Part shown: positions 8,693-17,733 of the stretch, piece by piece
Position numbering within the stretch: position 1 is the stretch's first letter
Layout of the letters: every line of letters begins with the position of its first letter
DNA from: JANPJV01 sp031425695
Lineage (GTDB): Bacteria > Pseudomonadota > Gammaproteobacteria > Xanthomonadales > SZUA-5
NCBI GenBank assembly: GCA_031425695.1
Contig: JANPJV010000047.1
Coordinates: 4,945-68,944 of the forward strand
Direction: 5' to 3'
Length of the DNA: 64,000 nt
The notes under the pieces: generated by a model
The model's input: only the letters and a program-made list of their open reading frames with translations
Database searches by the model: none
Told to the model about the DNA's origin: nothing
Translations under genes and position numbers: made by a program

Positions 8693-9553
8693 ATGAAATG
8701 GGAAAAAGCCCGCCAAAGTTCCAATGTCGAGGATCGACGCGGCGGTGGAATGCGTGCCGGCGGCGTCGGCATCGGCACCCTGGTCATCGCGCTGATCATC
8801 GGCTGGGTCACCGGCGTCAATCCGCTGCAGATTCTTGGCCTGATGGGCGGGCAACAGGGCGGCCAGGTCACGGCGCCGACACCAGAGCAGGAAGCGGCCA
8901 ATGCGGCTGATCCGCGCCGCAAGTTCGTCGCTGCCATCCTCGGCGATACCGAGGACGTCTGGGGCAAGCTCTTCAGCGCGAGTGGCTCGCAGTATCCCAA
9001 CCCCACGCTGGTGCTGTTCGAAGGGGCGGTCGCCTCGGCCTGCGGCCAGGCCAGCTCCGCAGTCGGGCCGTTCTATTGCCCCGGCGACCAGCGCCTGTAT
9101 ATCGATCTTGGATTCTTCCGGGAAATGCAGTCGCGCCTCGGCGGCGGCGGCGACATGGCCGAGGCCTACGTGATCGCGCATGAGGTCGGGCATCACATCC
9201 AGGCACTGACCGGCGTCGTGCAGCAGGTCAATCAAGCCCGCCAGAATGGCCAGGACGTCGAAGGCGACAATGGCCTGCTGGTCCGCCAGGAACTGCAAGC
9301 CGACTGCTACGCCGGCGTCTGGGCCCACCACGCCCAGGCTCGCCACCAGTGGCTCGAGGAAGGCGACATCGAGGAAGCCCTGAACACCGCCAGCGCCATC
9401 GGCGATGACAAGCTGCAGAAGCAGAGCCGCGGCGAAGTCCGGCCCGATGCCTTCACCCACGGCACCAGCCAGCAACGCGTTCGCTGGTTCACCGAGGGCT
9501 TCCGCAACGGCCGCACCGAAGGCTGCGACACGTTTAGCGTGGGCACGCCGTAG
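8693..9553 (+). CDS. ypfJ: neutral zinc metallopeptidase, YpfJ family
   Basis: A 286-residue YpfJ-type protein (PF04228). The N-terminal region MKWEKARQSSNVEDRRGGG is the family signature. A membrane anchor follows at about residues 24-40, and the catalytic domain holds HEVGH (163-167) with a likely third zinc ligand E200 in RQELQADCYAG. It is probably anchored in the inner membrane with the protease domain in the periplasm; substrates are unknown. Start ATG 8693 follows AAGGAGATCCTCG. Its stop lies six bases before a family B repeat shared with the convergent kinase gene. Confidence 0.93.
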   Translation: MKWEKARQSSNVEDRRGGGMRAGGVGIGTLVIALIIGWVTGVNPLQILGLMGGQQGGQVTAPTPEQEAANAADPRRKFVAAILGDTEDVWGKLFSASGSQYPNPTLVLFEGAVASACGQASSAVGPFYCPGDQRLYIDLGFFREMQSRLGGGGDMAEAYVIAHEVGHHIQALTGVVQQVNQARQNGQDVEGDNGLLVRQELQADCYAGVWAHHAQARHQWLEEGDIEEALNTASAIGDDKLQKQSRGEVRPDAFTHGTSQQRVRWFTEGFRNGRTEGCDTFSVGTP

Positions 9554-9558
9554 GCTCC

Positions 9559-9634
9559 AGTGGGTCTGCGCTGCGCACGCTTTTTGGGTTCCTGGCGAAG
9601 CTAAAAAGCGTCCGCGCACAGCGCAGACCCACCA
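9559..9634. repeat. family B inverted repeat, copy 2
   Basis: The arms read GTGGGTCTGCGCTGCGCACG (from 9560) and, about 20 bases on, AAAAAGCGTCCGCGC followed by ACAGCGCAGACCCACC. It sits between convergent genes and encodes the last ~13 residues and stop of the kinase on the minus strand. T-runs flank both sides of the hairpin. Confidence 0.85.
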
Positions 9635-12396
9635 ACGCCGCCTCGCCATCGCGGGTGGTCGGGCGGATAGCGGTTCGCGAGGTTCGCGGCAATCTTGCGA
9701 AAACCCGCGCAATCGCCATTCGCCGCGGTGGCGAGCGCATCGCGATAGGGCGCTTGCCAAGGTTCGTTGAGTGCTTCGTGGTGGATTTGCTGCAGGCTCT
9801 TGAGGGCATCGTCCGGGCTTCCCTTCGCAAGTTGCCAGCGTGCAAGGACGAGCAGGCCAAGGCCGTTCTCGGGGTGGCGTGGATCGAGTGCTTCGCGTTG
9901 CTGGGCCCTGACCTCGGCGAGCAGGGCTCCCGCCTGCTCAGGTAAATTGTTGGCGAGGGCAACATCGGCGAGGCCGATGCGACAGCGTGCGAACATCGGG
10001 TTCTGCTGCAGCTTCGACGCCAGCAACCCGTCGACGCAGGCGCTGAAGTGCCTGCGCGCACGTTCCAGGTCGCCGAGCTCGAGGGCAACGATCCCGGCGG
10101 TGCGTTCGGCGCGGTTGACCGGGAGGCTCGCCGCCGCGAGCTTGGCGCGCAGCCCGACAAGTGCGGCCGCGGCGAGTGCATCGGCGCGCGCGAGCTCGCC
10201 GGCTGCGGCGAGCACCATCGCGTGGTTGGACTGCAGCACCAGCGCAAGATGGTTGTCGGCTCCGTAGCGAGCAAGCCCGAGCTCTACGGCGTCGGCCAGA
10301 TGGGTGAGCGCCGGTGCCAGCTCGCCGGCGCCGAACTCGGTCATGCCTAGATTGTTGAGGCGCAGGGCATATTCGGGTGATGTCGTCCCGAGCGCTTCGA
10401 TGAAGGGCGGAAGCGAGGCGCGGTGCAAGGCAAGCGCCTCGCGGAAGCGTCCGCGCACGGACAAGACCCCGGCTAGATTGTTTTGGTCGCGCGAGGTCCG
10501 CAAGGGTTCTACCTTGAGCTCGAGCCCGAGTTGCAGGGTCTGCCGCAGATAGTCTTCGGCGGCGTCGAGGCGTCCCAAGTTCTGCAGGATCTGACCCATC
10601 TGGCCGATGGCGTCGAGGCGGCGGCGCCGACCGTCCGGCGTGTCCGGCAGGGCGGCCAGCGCGCGCGTACACACGGCTAATGCGTCCTCCCCGCGGCCGA
10701 GGACATGCAGAGCAGCTGCGCGCGAAATCATCAGCGTTGCGCGCTGCTCGTCTTCCAGGCCATCGATACCTTGATCGACGCGCGCGAGCAGCTGCGCACT
10801 GAGTCGCTCGGCCTCCTGACTCTGGCCGCGCGTATTGAGCAACATGACGCGGTTCAGCGTGACATGGTCAAGCTCGGCTGGATCAAGGCGCGCGCCAATC
10901 TGCGCGGCGGCGGCAAGGTGGCGCTCGGCGTTGTCGTGCAGCCCGAGTTCTCTCTCGATGTCGCCTAAGGTGCGCAGCAATTCGACGCGTACGGACGCAT
11001 CGATCTGCGTGTCCTGTTCGAGCTTGGCGGCACCGGCTTCGAGAATTTCGCGGGCCGACAGCTCCTTGCCACGGGCCGTTTGCGGACTGGCGCTGGTGAG
11101 CACATCGCGCAGCAGCGTGAGGCTCTGCTCGGCGCGGTCGCGCTCGCTGCGCGTGACCGTCAGCTGGCGCTGGCGATCGATCGCGAAGGCAACTGTGAGC
11201 GCCACTGCCAGCGCCGCCGCCGCCACCGCAAAAAGGTTGCGGCCGATGAACTTGCGGGCGTGATAGAGCCGGCTGCCCTGGCGCGCCAACACCGGCTTGC
11301 CCGCCAGGAAGCGCTCCAGGTCGTCAGCGAGCGCCGATGGGCTGATGTAGCGTTCGTGTGGCTCCTTGCGCAACGCCTTGAGCACGATCTCGTCGAGATC
11401 ACCGGCGAGCTCCCTGCGTAGCTGCCTGGTGTCGATGCCTTTGTGGGTCTGCCCGGCAGCGCGTATGACCGTGCTCGGCGCCAGCGGCGGCTCCTCGCAG
11501 ATGGCGCGGGCAATGTCGAGATCGGTGGTGGCGCTGCCGCGATAGGGAAGTGCGCCGCACAACAACTCGCACAACACGACACCGAGCGTGTACACGTCCG
11601 AGGCGGTGCCGATCGTCGCGCCGCGGATCTGCTCGGGACTCGCGTAGCGCATGGTCATTGCGCGCATCCCGAGCGCAGTCACGGTGGCATCGCGACCGGT
11701 CGGTAGCAGTCGGGCGATGCCGAAATCGAGGAGCTTGGGCTCACCGCTCGCATCGACGAGGATGTTGGCGGGCTTGAGGTCGCGGTGCACGATCAGCTGC
11801 TGGTGCGCATGCTGCACGGCGCTGCAGATCTTGTTGAACAGGCGGATGCGGGTGGGCAGATCCGGCGCTCTCGCGCCCACCCAGGCCATCAGCGTGGTCC
11901 CTTCGATGTAGTCGAGCACCAGGTACGGCCGGCCATCGGTGGTCGTTCCGCCATCGAGGAAACGCGCGATGTTGGGGTGCTGCAGTGCCGCGAGGATTGC
12001 CCGCTCGGCGAGGAAGCCTCCGAGCGCGCCAGGCGCCGAGAGCAAGCCCAAGCCCAGGATCTTGAGCGCGACCTGCTGGGTGAAGCCTTCGCCCCGGCGC
12101 AGTGCCAGGAAGACCACGCCCATGCCGCCGCGCCCGAGCACGCGCTCGAGGGTCAGCTCCGGCGGCAGCAGCTTCTGCAAGCTCGCGAGCTCGAGTTCTT
12201 CCGGCGCAGCTTGCGCGGCCGCCTTCACGGTGGGCACGTCGCAGGATGACGCGTACAGCGCACGCACCTGCGAAGCCAGCACCGCATCGTCGGCGTCCAA
12301 CGCGGCGAGGTGCGCTTCGCGCGCCGTCGGAGCGAGCGCCAGCAGGCGCATCAGTTCCGCCTTCGCGCGCCGATAGCTTTCGCGGTCCTGGCTCAT
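9601..12396 (-). CDS. TPR-containing membrane Ser/Thr protein kinase
   Basis: A 931-residue Hanks-type kinase. A short helical N-terminal module (1-75) precedes the kinase domain (about 83-365): glycine loop LGRGGMGVV (88-95), K112, HRDLKPAN with D206, and DFG at 224-226. One membrane helix at 388-406 is followed by about 500 residues of helical TPR-like repeats, predicted to be outside the cytoplasm. It resembles the bacterial kinases encoded with TIGR02999-type ECF sigma factors. The final residues (GGVGGSALCADAF) are read from a family B repeat. Start ATG 12396 begins MSQDRESYRRAKAELM, matching the N-terminal module of the second kinase in this window. Confidence 0.93.
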   Translation of the reverse strand: MSQDRESYRRAKAELMRLLALAPTAREAHLAALDADDAVLASQVRALYASSCDVPTVKAAAQAAPEELELASLQKLLPPELTLERVLGRGGMGVVFLALRRGEGFTQQVALKILGLGLLSAPGALGGFLAERAILAALQHPNIARFLDGGTTTDGRPYLVLDYIEGTTLMAWVGARAPDLPTRIRLFNKICSAVQHAHQQLIVHRDLKPANILVDASGEPKLLDFGIARLLPTGRDATVTALGMRAMTMRYASPEQIRGATIGTASDVYTLGVVLCELLCGALPYRGSATTDLDIARAICEEPPLAPSTVIRAAGQTHKGIDTRQLRRELAGDLDEIVLKALRKEPHERYISPSALADDLERFLAGKPVLARQGSRLYHARKFIGRNLFAVAAAALAVALTVAFAIDRQRQLTVTRSERDRAEQSLTLLRDVLTSASPQTARGKELSAREILEAGAAKLEQDTQIDASVRVELLRTLGDIERELGLHDNAERHLAAAAQIGARLDPAELDHVTLNRVMLLNTRGQSQEAERLSAQLLARVDQGIDGLEDEQRATLMISRAAALHVLGRGEDALAVCTRALAALPDTPDGRRRRLDAIGQMGQILQNLGRLDAAEDYLRQTLQLGLELKVEPLRTSRDQNNLAGVLSVRGRFREALALHRASLPPFIEALGTTSPEYALRLNNLGMTEFGAGELAPALTHLADAVELGLARYGADNHLALVLQSNHAMVLAAAGELARADALAAAALVGLRAKLAAASLPVNRAERTAGIVALELGDLERARRHFSACVDGLLASKLQQNPMFARCRIGLADVALANNLPEQAGALLAEVRAQQREALDPRHPENGLGLLVLARWQLAKGSPDDALKSLQQIHHEALNEPWQAPYRDALATAANGDCAGFRKIAANLANRYPPDHPRWRGGVGGSALCADAF

Positions 12397-12441
12397 CGCC
12401 GCCTTGCCGTGCGCTGTGTGCCCTCAGGTTACACGAGCGGC

Positions 12442-13383
12442 TTACGCTGGTGCGCTTGCTGCCGGCGACGCCAGCGCAAAATCAAGCGCCGCGCACACCG
12501 CCGCCACCTGCGCCGCATTGCACTGTTCCGGGCTGGCGCGCGGGCTGTCCGGATACACCTCGGTGGTGGTCTTGTAGCAGGCATCAGTCAGGCCGGCGCA
12601 CAGGCCGAGCGCCTTGAACGGATAGTGGATGACGCCCGGTGCCACCATCGGCGACCCGATCAGCGTACCGGCGGCATCCGCTTGCGCGATATGGGTCACC
12701 TCACCCACCGCCGCGATTACTGCCGCCTGGAACGCGGGCTGCGGTTGGACGCTGTCGTCGACCAGGTAGAAGCCATCCGGAATCTCGCCCGGCTCGAAAG
12801 GCTTGCCGTCGCGTGCCGCCAGGGCGGGACGAAACTCCGATTCATCCGTGTCGGTCGTCTCGTGCAGATCGATGTGCACCAGCACGCGCTGCCGGAACGG
12901 CGCCACCAGCCGCATCAGCGCCGCCGCTTCCGGCGCCGGGCTGTCCTCACGGAAGGAGCGGTTGGGATCGACGGCATCCTGATTCCAGCGTTGGATTCGC
13001 TCATAGGCCCACGGGCTCACGCACGGCGCCACCAGCAGGTTGACGCGTCCCTGGTAGCGTGCCGCCTCCGACTCGAGAAAGCGCAGCGCGCCATGCACGC
13101 CGCTCGTTTCGTAGCCGTGGACACCGCCGGTGACCAGCGCCACCGGCAGCTCTGCGCGCCAGTCGCGGCTCAGCAGTGCGAACAACGGGTAGGCCGAGCT
13201 GTGCCCTTCCAGGCGACCGTATTCGAGCACGTCGAAGCGCGTTGCCAGGCGCTCGACGACGTTCACCACGTCGTCCTGATAGCTGCGCTGGCGCAACTGC
13301 CGCGCCTGCCACGCGGCCACTTCCGCCGCGCCCCAGGGCGCCCCGGCGCTGCCGATGGAATAGAACGGGTGAGCTTCGGTCAT
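12442..13383 (-). CDS. M14-family zinc carboxypeptidase-like protein
   Basis: A 313-residue protein with the metallocarboxypeptidase signature: HxxE zinc ligands H89 and E92 in GGVHGYETSG, third ligand H174 in HIDLHETTDTD, an arginine motif DPNRSF (139-144) and candidate catalytic E275 in TTEVYPD. No signal peptide is visible, so it is probably cytoplasmic. It may hydrolyse peptides, or deacylate small molecules as succinylglutamate desuccinylase/aspartoacylase relatives do. The kinase start lies 45 bases downstream on the same strand, so an operon is possible. Confidence 0.85.
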   Translation of the reverse strand: MTEAHPFYSIGSAGAPWGAAEVAAWQARQLRQRSYQDDVVNVVERLATRFDVLEYGRLEGHSSAYPLFALLSRDWRAELPVALVTGGVHGYETSGVHGALRFLESEAARYQGRVNLLVAPCVSPWAYERIQRWNQDAVDPNRSFREDSPAPEAAALMRLVAPFRQRVLVHIDLHETTDTDESEFRPALAARDGKPFEPGEIPDGFYLVDDSVQPQPAFQAAVIAAVGEVTHIAQADAAGTLIGSPMVAPGVIHYPFKALGLCAGLTDACYKTTTEVYPDSPRASPEQCNAAQVAAVCAALDFALASPAASAPA

Positions 13384-13453
13384 GGGTCGCGCCAGGCTGG
13401 GAAGGGCGTGACTTTAGCACCGGCCAGCAATCGGAGATTCGGCATGGAGGAAA

Positions 13454-13834
13454 CTAGCGCTGGTGCTGCGGCAGCCCGTCTGCGATCTCGTAGTAGTCGC
13501 CTTTCTCGGAAACGAAGATGTGCATTTCGAGATGCGTGCCGGTGGGGTTTGCAAACGCGCCCATGCCGACACCCATGATCGGATGGTGGATTGGATCCCA
13601 GAACAGCGCCGCGCCGCAGACCGAGCAGAAGCCACGCCGCACCTTCTCCGACGACTGATACCACGTGAGCCTGTCCGCGCCCTCGATGGTCAGATCCCCG
13701 CGGGCGACGTTGGTCGACACGAAGTAATGCCCCGACTGCTGGCGGCACTGTGTGCAATGACAGGCATCTGGCGGCTTGAGCTCAGCATTGACGGTGAAGC
13801 GAACGGCTCCGCAGAGGCAGGATCCGGCATGCAT
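13454..13834 (-). CDS. GFA/CENP-V family zinc protein
   Basis: A 126-residue protein of the glutathione-dependent formaldehyde-activating (GFA) family. Cysteine clusters are C6/C8 (SCLCG), C25/C27/C30 (CHCTQC) and C70/C73 (CSVCG), which bind zinc in the family. Few family members have proven S-hydroxymethylglutathione synthase activity, so the reaction should not be assumed. The ATG at 13834 has GAGGAGA upstream. It follows the ABC ATPase gene by 57 bases on the same strand and may be the last gene of that operon. Confidence 0.9.
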   Translation of the reverse strand: MHAGSCLCGAVRFTVNAELKPPDACHCTQCRQQSGHYFVSTNVARGDLTIEGADRLTWYQSSEKVRRGFCSVCGAALFWDPIHHPIMGVGMGAFANPTGTHLEMHIFVSEKGDYYEIADGLPQHQR

Positions 13835-13891
13835 GGGTGGTCTCCTCGAATGATGGTTGGCCACGAATGGCTGCTCCCACACCAGCAGACG

Positions 13892-14653
13892 TCAGTTCAC
13901 CTCCACCCCGAGCTCGCGCAGGATGGCTGCACGCAGTTCCTGGATCGGTGCGCTGGACAGCTTGCGCGGATGCGGATGAGGCACGGCGAACGTGGTCTGG
14001 ATGGTGGTCGGGCGGGCGGAGAGGACGATCACGCGGTTGGCGAGATGGATGGCCTCTTCGACGTCGTGGGTGATCAGCACCACAGTGTGGCGCTCTTTCT
14101 CGAGGATCCGCAAAAGCTCGTTGCGCATGCGCAGGTGCATCAACGCGTCGAGCGCCGAGAACGGCTCGTCCATGTACAGGATCTCAGGCTTGACCACGAG
14201 CGCACGGGCGAGCTCGACGCGCTTGAGCATGCCGCCCGAGAGCTCGTGCGGGTAGCGGTTCTCGAAGCCCTTGAGTCCGACCAGCGCGGCGTAGTGATCG
14301 GCCAGCTCGCGCTTCTCGGCGGGCGCATGGTCGGTCAGCCCGAACATCAGGTTCTGCTGCACGCTGAGCCACGGAAAAACCGAGCCTTGCTGCGAGATCA
14401 AGATCCCGTGCGCGCTCGGCTTGCGGACTACTGCGCCATCGATGCTGACGCTGCCCCGATCCGGCAGGTTGAAGCCGGCAATGATGTTCATCAGGGTCGA
14501 CTTGCCGCAGCCCGATGGCCCGACGATGGCGACGGTTTCGCCATCGGCCACCTCGAAGCTGATGCGGTCGAGCACATGCAGCGATCCGTGCTCGGTCGCG
14601 AAGCTCTTGCTGATGCCGTCGACCTTGATTTTTGGGCCGCTGCTAGTGGGCAT
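13892..14653 (-). CDS. ABC transporter ATPase, nitrate/sulfonate/taurine type
   Basis: A 253-residue cytoplasmic ATPase. Walker A is GPSGCGKS (45-52), Q-loop around ILISQQG, signature LSGGM (138-142), Walker B ILYMDEP (158-164) and switch His in LITHDVEEA. LSGGM instead of LSGGQ and the overall layout fit the TauB/SsuB/NrtC class that energises uptake of small anions or organosulfur compounds. The start overlaps the permease stop by 11 bases, so translation is coupled. It completes an importer with the permease at 14643-15401 and the binding protein at 16561-17574. Confidence 0.93.
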   Translation of the reverse strand: MPTSSGPKIKVDGISKSFATEHGSLHVLDRISFEVADGETVAIVGPSGCGKSTLMNIIAGFNLPDRGSVSIDGAVVRKPSAHGILISQQGSVFPWLSVQQNLMFGLTDHAPAEKRELADHYAALVGLKGFENRYPHELSGGMLKRVELARALVVKPEILYMDEPFSALDALMHLRMRNELLRILEKERHTVVLITHDVEEAIHLANRVIVLSARPTTIQTTFAVPHPHPRKLSSAPIQELRAAILRELGVEVN

Positions 14654-15401
14654 AGCGCCACCGCACGGCTTTCAAGCCTTCGAGCAAACGCATCAGTCCA
14701 TCCAGTAACAGGCCGATCAAGCCGATGATGATCATCGCCGCGATGACGAGGTCGTAGCGATTGCCGGCGTTGCGCGAATCGATGATGAGATAGCCGAGAC
14801 CCGAGCGCAGCGCGATCATTTCTGCCGCGACCACCACCAGCCACGCAACGCCGAGCCCGATGCGCATGCCGACGATGATCTGCGGCAGCACGGCGGGGAT
14901 CACGACCTGGCGGAACAACGTTCTTTTCGAGACGCCGAAATTGGCGGCGGCGCGCAGATAGCGTTGCTCGATCGTGTGCACGCCCGCGGTGGTCTGCACG
15001 ATCATCGGAAACACCGAGGCAACGAAGATCAGGAAGATCGGCGAGACGTTGCCGACGCCGAACCAGAGGATCGCGATCGGAATCCAGGCAATCGGCGAAA
15101 TCGGCCGCAGCATCTGGAAGATCGGGTTGAGCGTACGGTAGGCGCCCTTGACCCAGCCCATCCACAGGCCCAGCGGGACGGCGACCAGCACCGCCAGGCC
15201 AAAGCCGACGCCCACGCGAAACAGCGAAGCGCCGATGTGTTCCCAAAGGGTGCCATCGCGGATCAGCTCGAGCGTGCCGGTGACGACCTGCAGGGGTGTC
15301 GGGAACACGACGCTGCGGGTGATCACGACGATCACCCACCAGGCCGCGATGACCAAGCCCATCACCGTGAGGGCGGGCAGGAATTCCTGCAAGCGTTTCA
15401 T
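14643..15401 (-). CDS. ABC transporter permease, TauC/SsuC/NrtB type
   Basis: A 252-residue permease with about six membrane helices. The coupling-helix EAA-like motif is in LRAAANFGVSKRTLFRQVVI, and the C-terminal half has the family pattern GLGVAWLVVVAAEMIA. The ATG at 15401 overlaps the TGA of the cupredoxin-like gene (ATGA junction), making translational coupling likely; this decides the start against a longer frame from 15509. It forms the membrane channel for the ATPase encoded just after it. Confidence 0.93.
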   Translation of the reverse strand: MKRLQEFLPALTVMGLVIAAWWVIVVITRSVVFPTPLQVVTGTLELIRDGTLWEHIGASLFRVGVGFGLAVLVAVPLGLWMGWVKGAYRTLNPIFQMLRPISPIAWIPIAILWFGVGNVSPIFLIFVASVFPMIVQTTAGVHTIEQRYLRAAANFGVSKRTLFRQVVIPAVLPQIIVGMRIGLGVAWLVVVAAEMIALRSGLGYLIIDSRNAGNRYDLVIAAMIIIGLIGLLLDGLMRLLEGLKAVRWRYAH

Positions 15402-15811
15402 GCCAGCGCCCGCCAGAGCGCCAGCGCGCGCCAGCGCAGCCGGCCCAACGGTGAATCCGGTTGCGGATGCACGACCACGGTCATCTGCCCGCTCGCATGC
15501 GCGGTGCACGCGAACTGGTAGCTCGAGGCCACTTCGAAAGGCAGGCTAAAACTCTGTCCGGGCATCAGCAGGGTTGGACCGAAGACTTGCGGCACATCAT
15601 CCAGATTCTTGAGCAGCAACACATCCCGGATGGCGAGCGTGAGATGGATTTCTCCCGGCAGGATCTCGACCAGGTCACCGGCCGCACGCCGCGCATAGGT
15701 GCCCTTGGGGATCTCGAACAGCTCTTCGCGCGCCGGGAACGTGATCGGCGCGAAGGCGGCCCAGAGGAGGGAGGCTGTTCCAACGACGAGAACAGGCAGG
15801 CGGTATCTCAT
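15398..15811 (-). CDS. cupredoxin-like exported protein
   Basis: A 137-residue protein. It starts with a hydrophobic leader (MRYRLPVLVVGTASLLWAAF) and holds a beta-rich domain ending in CTAHASGQM. This matches the C-x2-H-x4-M type 1 copper signature of plastocyanin and azurin relatives. The usual upstream histidine ligand appears to be glutamine here (NLDDVPQVFGP, where H is expected at Q), so copper binding is uncertain or altered. A basic helical tail follows. It is translationally coupled to the ABC permease (ATGA) and lies after a Sco1 gene, which supports a role in periplasmic copper handling. Confidence 0.75.
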   Translation of the reverse strand: MRYRLPVLVVGTASLLWAAFAPITFPAREELFEIPKGTYARRAAGDLVEILPGEIHLTLAIRDVLLLKNLDDVPQVFGPTLLMPGQSFSLPFEVASSYQFACTAHASGQMTVVVHPQPDSPLGRLRWRALALWRALA

Positions 15812-15985
15812 TCGGGCGGGGCACTCCCATCCTGAGGTAGCGCGGTTCTGTGCGCGCGTAGTGAGGGGGCTACGCGAAACGTTAAACGCGCCAGCGGCCG
15901 CGCCTTGCTACGTAGCGAGAGCCGGGCGCCTTGCGCTCGATCTGCTTCCGCGAAAATCCAAACTGGCGGGCGCATAGGACCCGGC

Positions 15986-16555
15986 CTACTCGCTCAACAG
16001 CACCCGCACATCGTGCACATAGTCCTGTGGCTCGTGGCCGTAGGTCATCAGTGCGCGCAGCAGGCCTTTGCGATCAATCAGGTAGACGAACGAGGAGTGC
16101 GAGTAATCGCCGTCGGCGTTGGCGCGTTTCTCGGCGAGGATGCCGTATTCCTTGCGCACGGCTGCAAGCTCGGCCGGGCTGCCAGTGCCGCCGATGAAAG
16201 TCGGGTTGAAATGCCCGAGATACTGCTTGAGGCGCGCGGCGTCGTCGCGCTCGGGATCGACCGTGATGTAGACCACCTGGAGTTCGCTCGCCTGCGCGCC
16301 CAGCTGCTTGTGCGCCTGCGCGAGCGTGTTCAGCGTGATCGGACAGACTTCCCTGCACGAGCTGAAGCCAAAGCCGAGCAGCACCACTTTGCCGCGCAAG
16401 GCGGCGAGCGTCAGCGGCTCATCGTGCGAGCCCTGGAGCGTGAATGCCGGCGCCGCACGAGGCGGCGTGAACACCCCGGACTTCAGCGCTTCCGCAGCGA
16501 GGAGGGGCGCGCTCAGAGCCAGAAAAACCGGGAGGAAAAAATGGAGCGCTCGCAT
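15986..16555 (-). CDS. SCO1/SenC family copper/redox protein
   Basis: A 189-residue exported thioredoxin-fold protein. Signal peptide residues 1-21 end LLAAEA. The copper-binding CxxxC is C67/C71 (SSCREVCP) and the conserved histidine is H153 in GDYSHSSFVYLID. Sco proteins deliver copper to, or reduce, the CuA site of cytochrome oxidase; some have other copper or redox targets. No oxidase genes are in the window. The gene starts five bases after the ABC binding-protein gene, so the two are surely co-transcribed. The start at 16555 is chosen because it opens the signal peptide. Confidence 0.92.
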   Translation of the reverse strand: MRALHFFLPVFLALSAPLLAAEALKSGVFTPPRAAPAFTLQGSHDEPLTLAALRGKVVLLGFGFSSCREVCPITLNTLAQAHKQLGAQASELQVVYITVDPERDDAARLKQYLGHFNPTFIGGTGSPAELAAVRKEYGILAEKRANADGDYSHSSFVYLIDRKGLLRALMTYGHEPQDYVHDVRVLLSE

Positions 16556-16560
16556 CCGCG

Positions 16561-17574
16561 TCAAATCGCAATGACCGTCGCGCTGGCGCGGCGCACAAAG
16601 CTCTCGTCGACGTACTTTTCGTACGCGATCGGGTGCTTGATCGTCCCGGCCTCGATCGAGAGCTGCATGAGCTCGTCGAACTCTTCGCGCAGCATGCGCA
16701 GATCGCCGTAGGTCACGCGGTCGGTCGGATTTTCCATCACGAACTTGAGGATCTTCGGATCCTGGTTGAAGAAGCGCCGCCCGGCAGCAATCGCGACCGC
16801 CTTGTCGCGATTGCCCTGCGCTTGGTCGAGCCAGACACCGGCGCCCTGGACGTGATTGACCAGGTCCTGGATCAGCTCCGGATTCTCGGTAATCAGCTCT
16901 TCGCGCACGGTCAGCACGCAGCAGATGTAGTTGCGCCATTCGTCGCGGGTCATGCGCAGCGGGCGCGCGTAGCCGGCACTCTGCGCGGCGGCGCCGAAGG
17001 GTTCGCCGGTGCAATAGGCATCGACGGCATTCGCGTACAGCGCGGCTGGCATGTCGGGCGGCGGCATCTCGATGATCTCGATGTCGGCCGGCGTCATGCC
17101 GTCGCGCGCCAGCATCTTGCGCAGGAACAGGAAATCGACCGCGAAGCGGCTCGGGATGGCAATGCGCTTGCCGGCCAGCTGCTTGAAATCCTGGTACGGC
17201 GATTCGGTGCGCACCATGATCACCGCGCCGGAACGATGCCCGAGCGAGACGATCTTGACCGGAATCTTGCTGTCCGCCAGGTCCATCACCATGGGCGCCA
17301 GCATGTAGCCGGCCTGGATGCGGCCGGTCATCAGCGATTCCTTGATCTCCGGCCAGCCGCTGAACTTGACGTACTCATAATTGAAGCGCGGCTGCCCGGC
17401 CGCGAGCGTGGCGTTGGCCGCTTCGCGCGCCTCGCACGCGACCGGCAAGGTGAGATTGCAGGTCACCGGCAAGCCGCCGACCTGCAGCGGTTGGTCCTTC
17501 GAGCCCGCACAGCCCACGAGACTCCATGGCAGCGTCGCCGCCATCGCCGAGCCCAGCAACCGCCTGCGTGTCAT
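16561..17574 (-). CDS. ABC substrate-binding protein, NrtA/NMT1-like
   Basis: A 337-residue exported binding protein of the nitrate/sulfonate/thiamine-precursor class. The leader MTRRRLLGSAMAATLPWSLV ends in a lipobox-like LVGC and carries a twin arginine, so it could be a Tat-exported lipoprotein. Family features include FSGWPEIKESLMTGRIQAGY, AIPSRFAVDFL and CTGEPFGAAAQSAG. Several cysteines occur in the mature part. It opens an operon with Sco1, cupredoxin-like protein, permease and ATPase. The ligand is unknown; the partners make a copper compound or copper-related anion plausible. Confidence 0.88.
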   Translation of the reverse strand: MTRRRLLGSAMAATLPWSLVGCAGSKDQPLQVGGLPVTCNLTLPVACEAREAANATLAAGQPRFNYEYVKFSGWPEIKESLMTGRIQAGYMLAPMVMDLADSKIPVKIVSLGHRSGAVIMVRTESPYQDFKQLAGKRIAIPSRFAVDFLFLRKMLARDGMTPADIEIIEMPPPDMPAALYANAVDAYCTGEPFGAAAQSAGYARPLRMTRDEWRNYICCVLTVREELITENPELIQDLVNHVQGAGVWLDQAQGNRDKAVAIAAGRRFFNQDPKILKFVMENPTDRVTYGDLRMLREEFDELMQLSIEAGTIKHPIAYEKYVDESFVRRASATVIAI

Positions 17575-17733
17575 TCCCAGCCCGACCACCGACCGCCCCC
17601 AATGATGTTCGGCGGGGATACTAACGTAGCCGGCCGTGTGGGCCGGGTTGCTCTCACGCCAGCTCCCGCAGGGCGCTTCGCGCTCTGCGGGCTTGCGTGA
17701 CAACGGCACAGACGTGGGTTTTTCGCTCCCAAA

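Noticed and set aside
8651..9760. 369-codon minus-strand frame across the YpfJ gene
   Set aside because: It is antisense to a protein with an intact HEVGH site and reads through a family B repeat.
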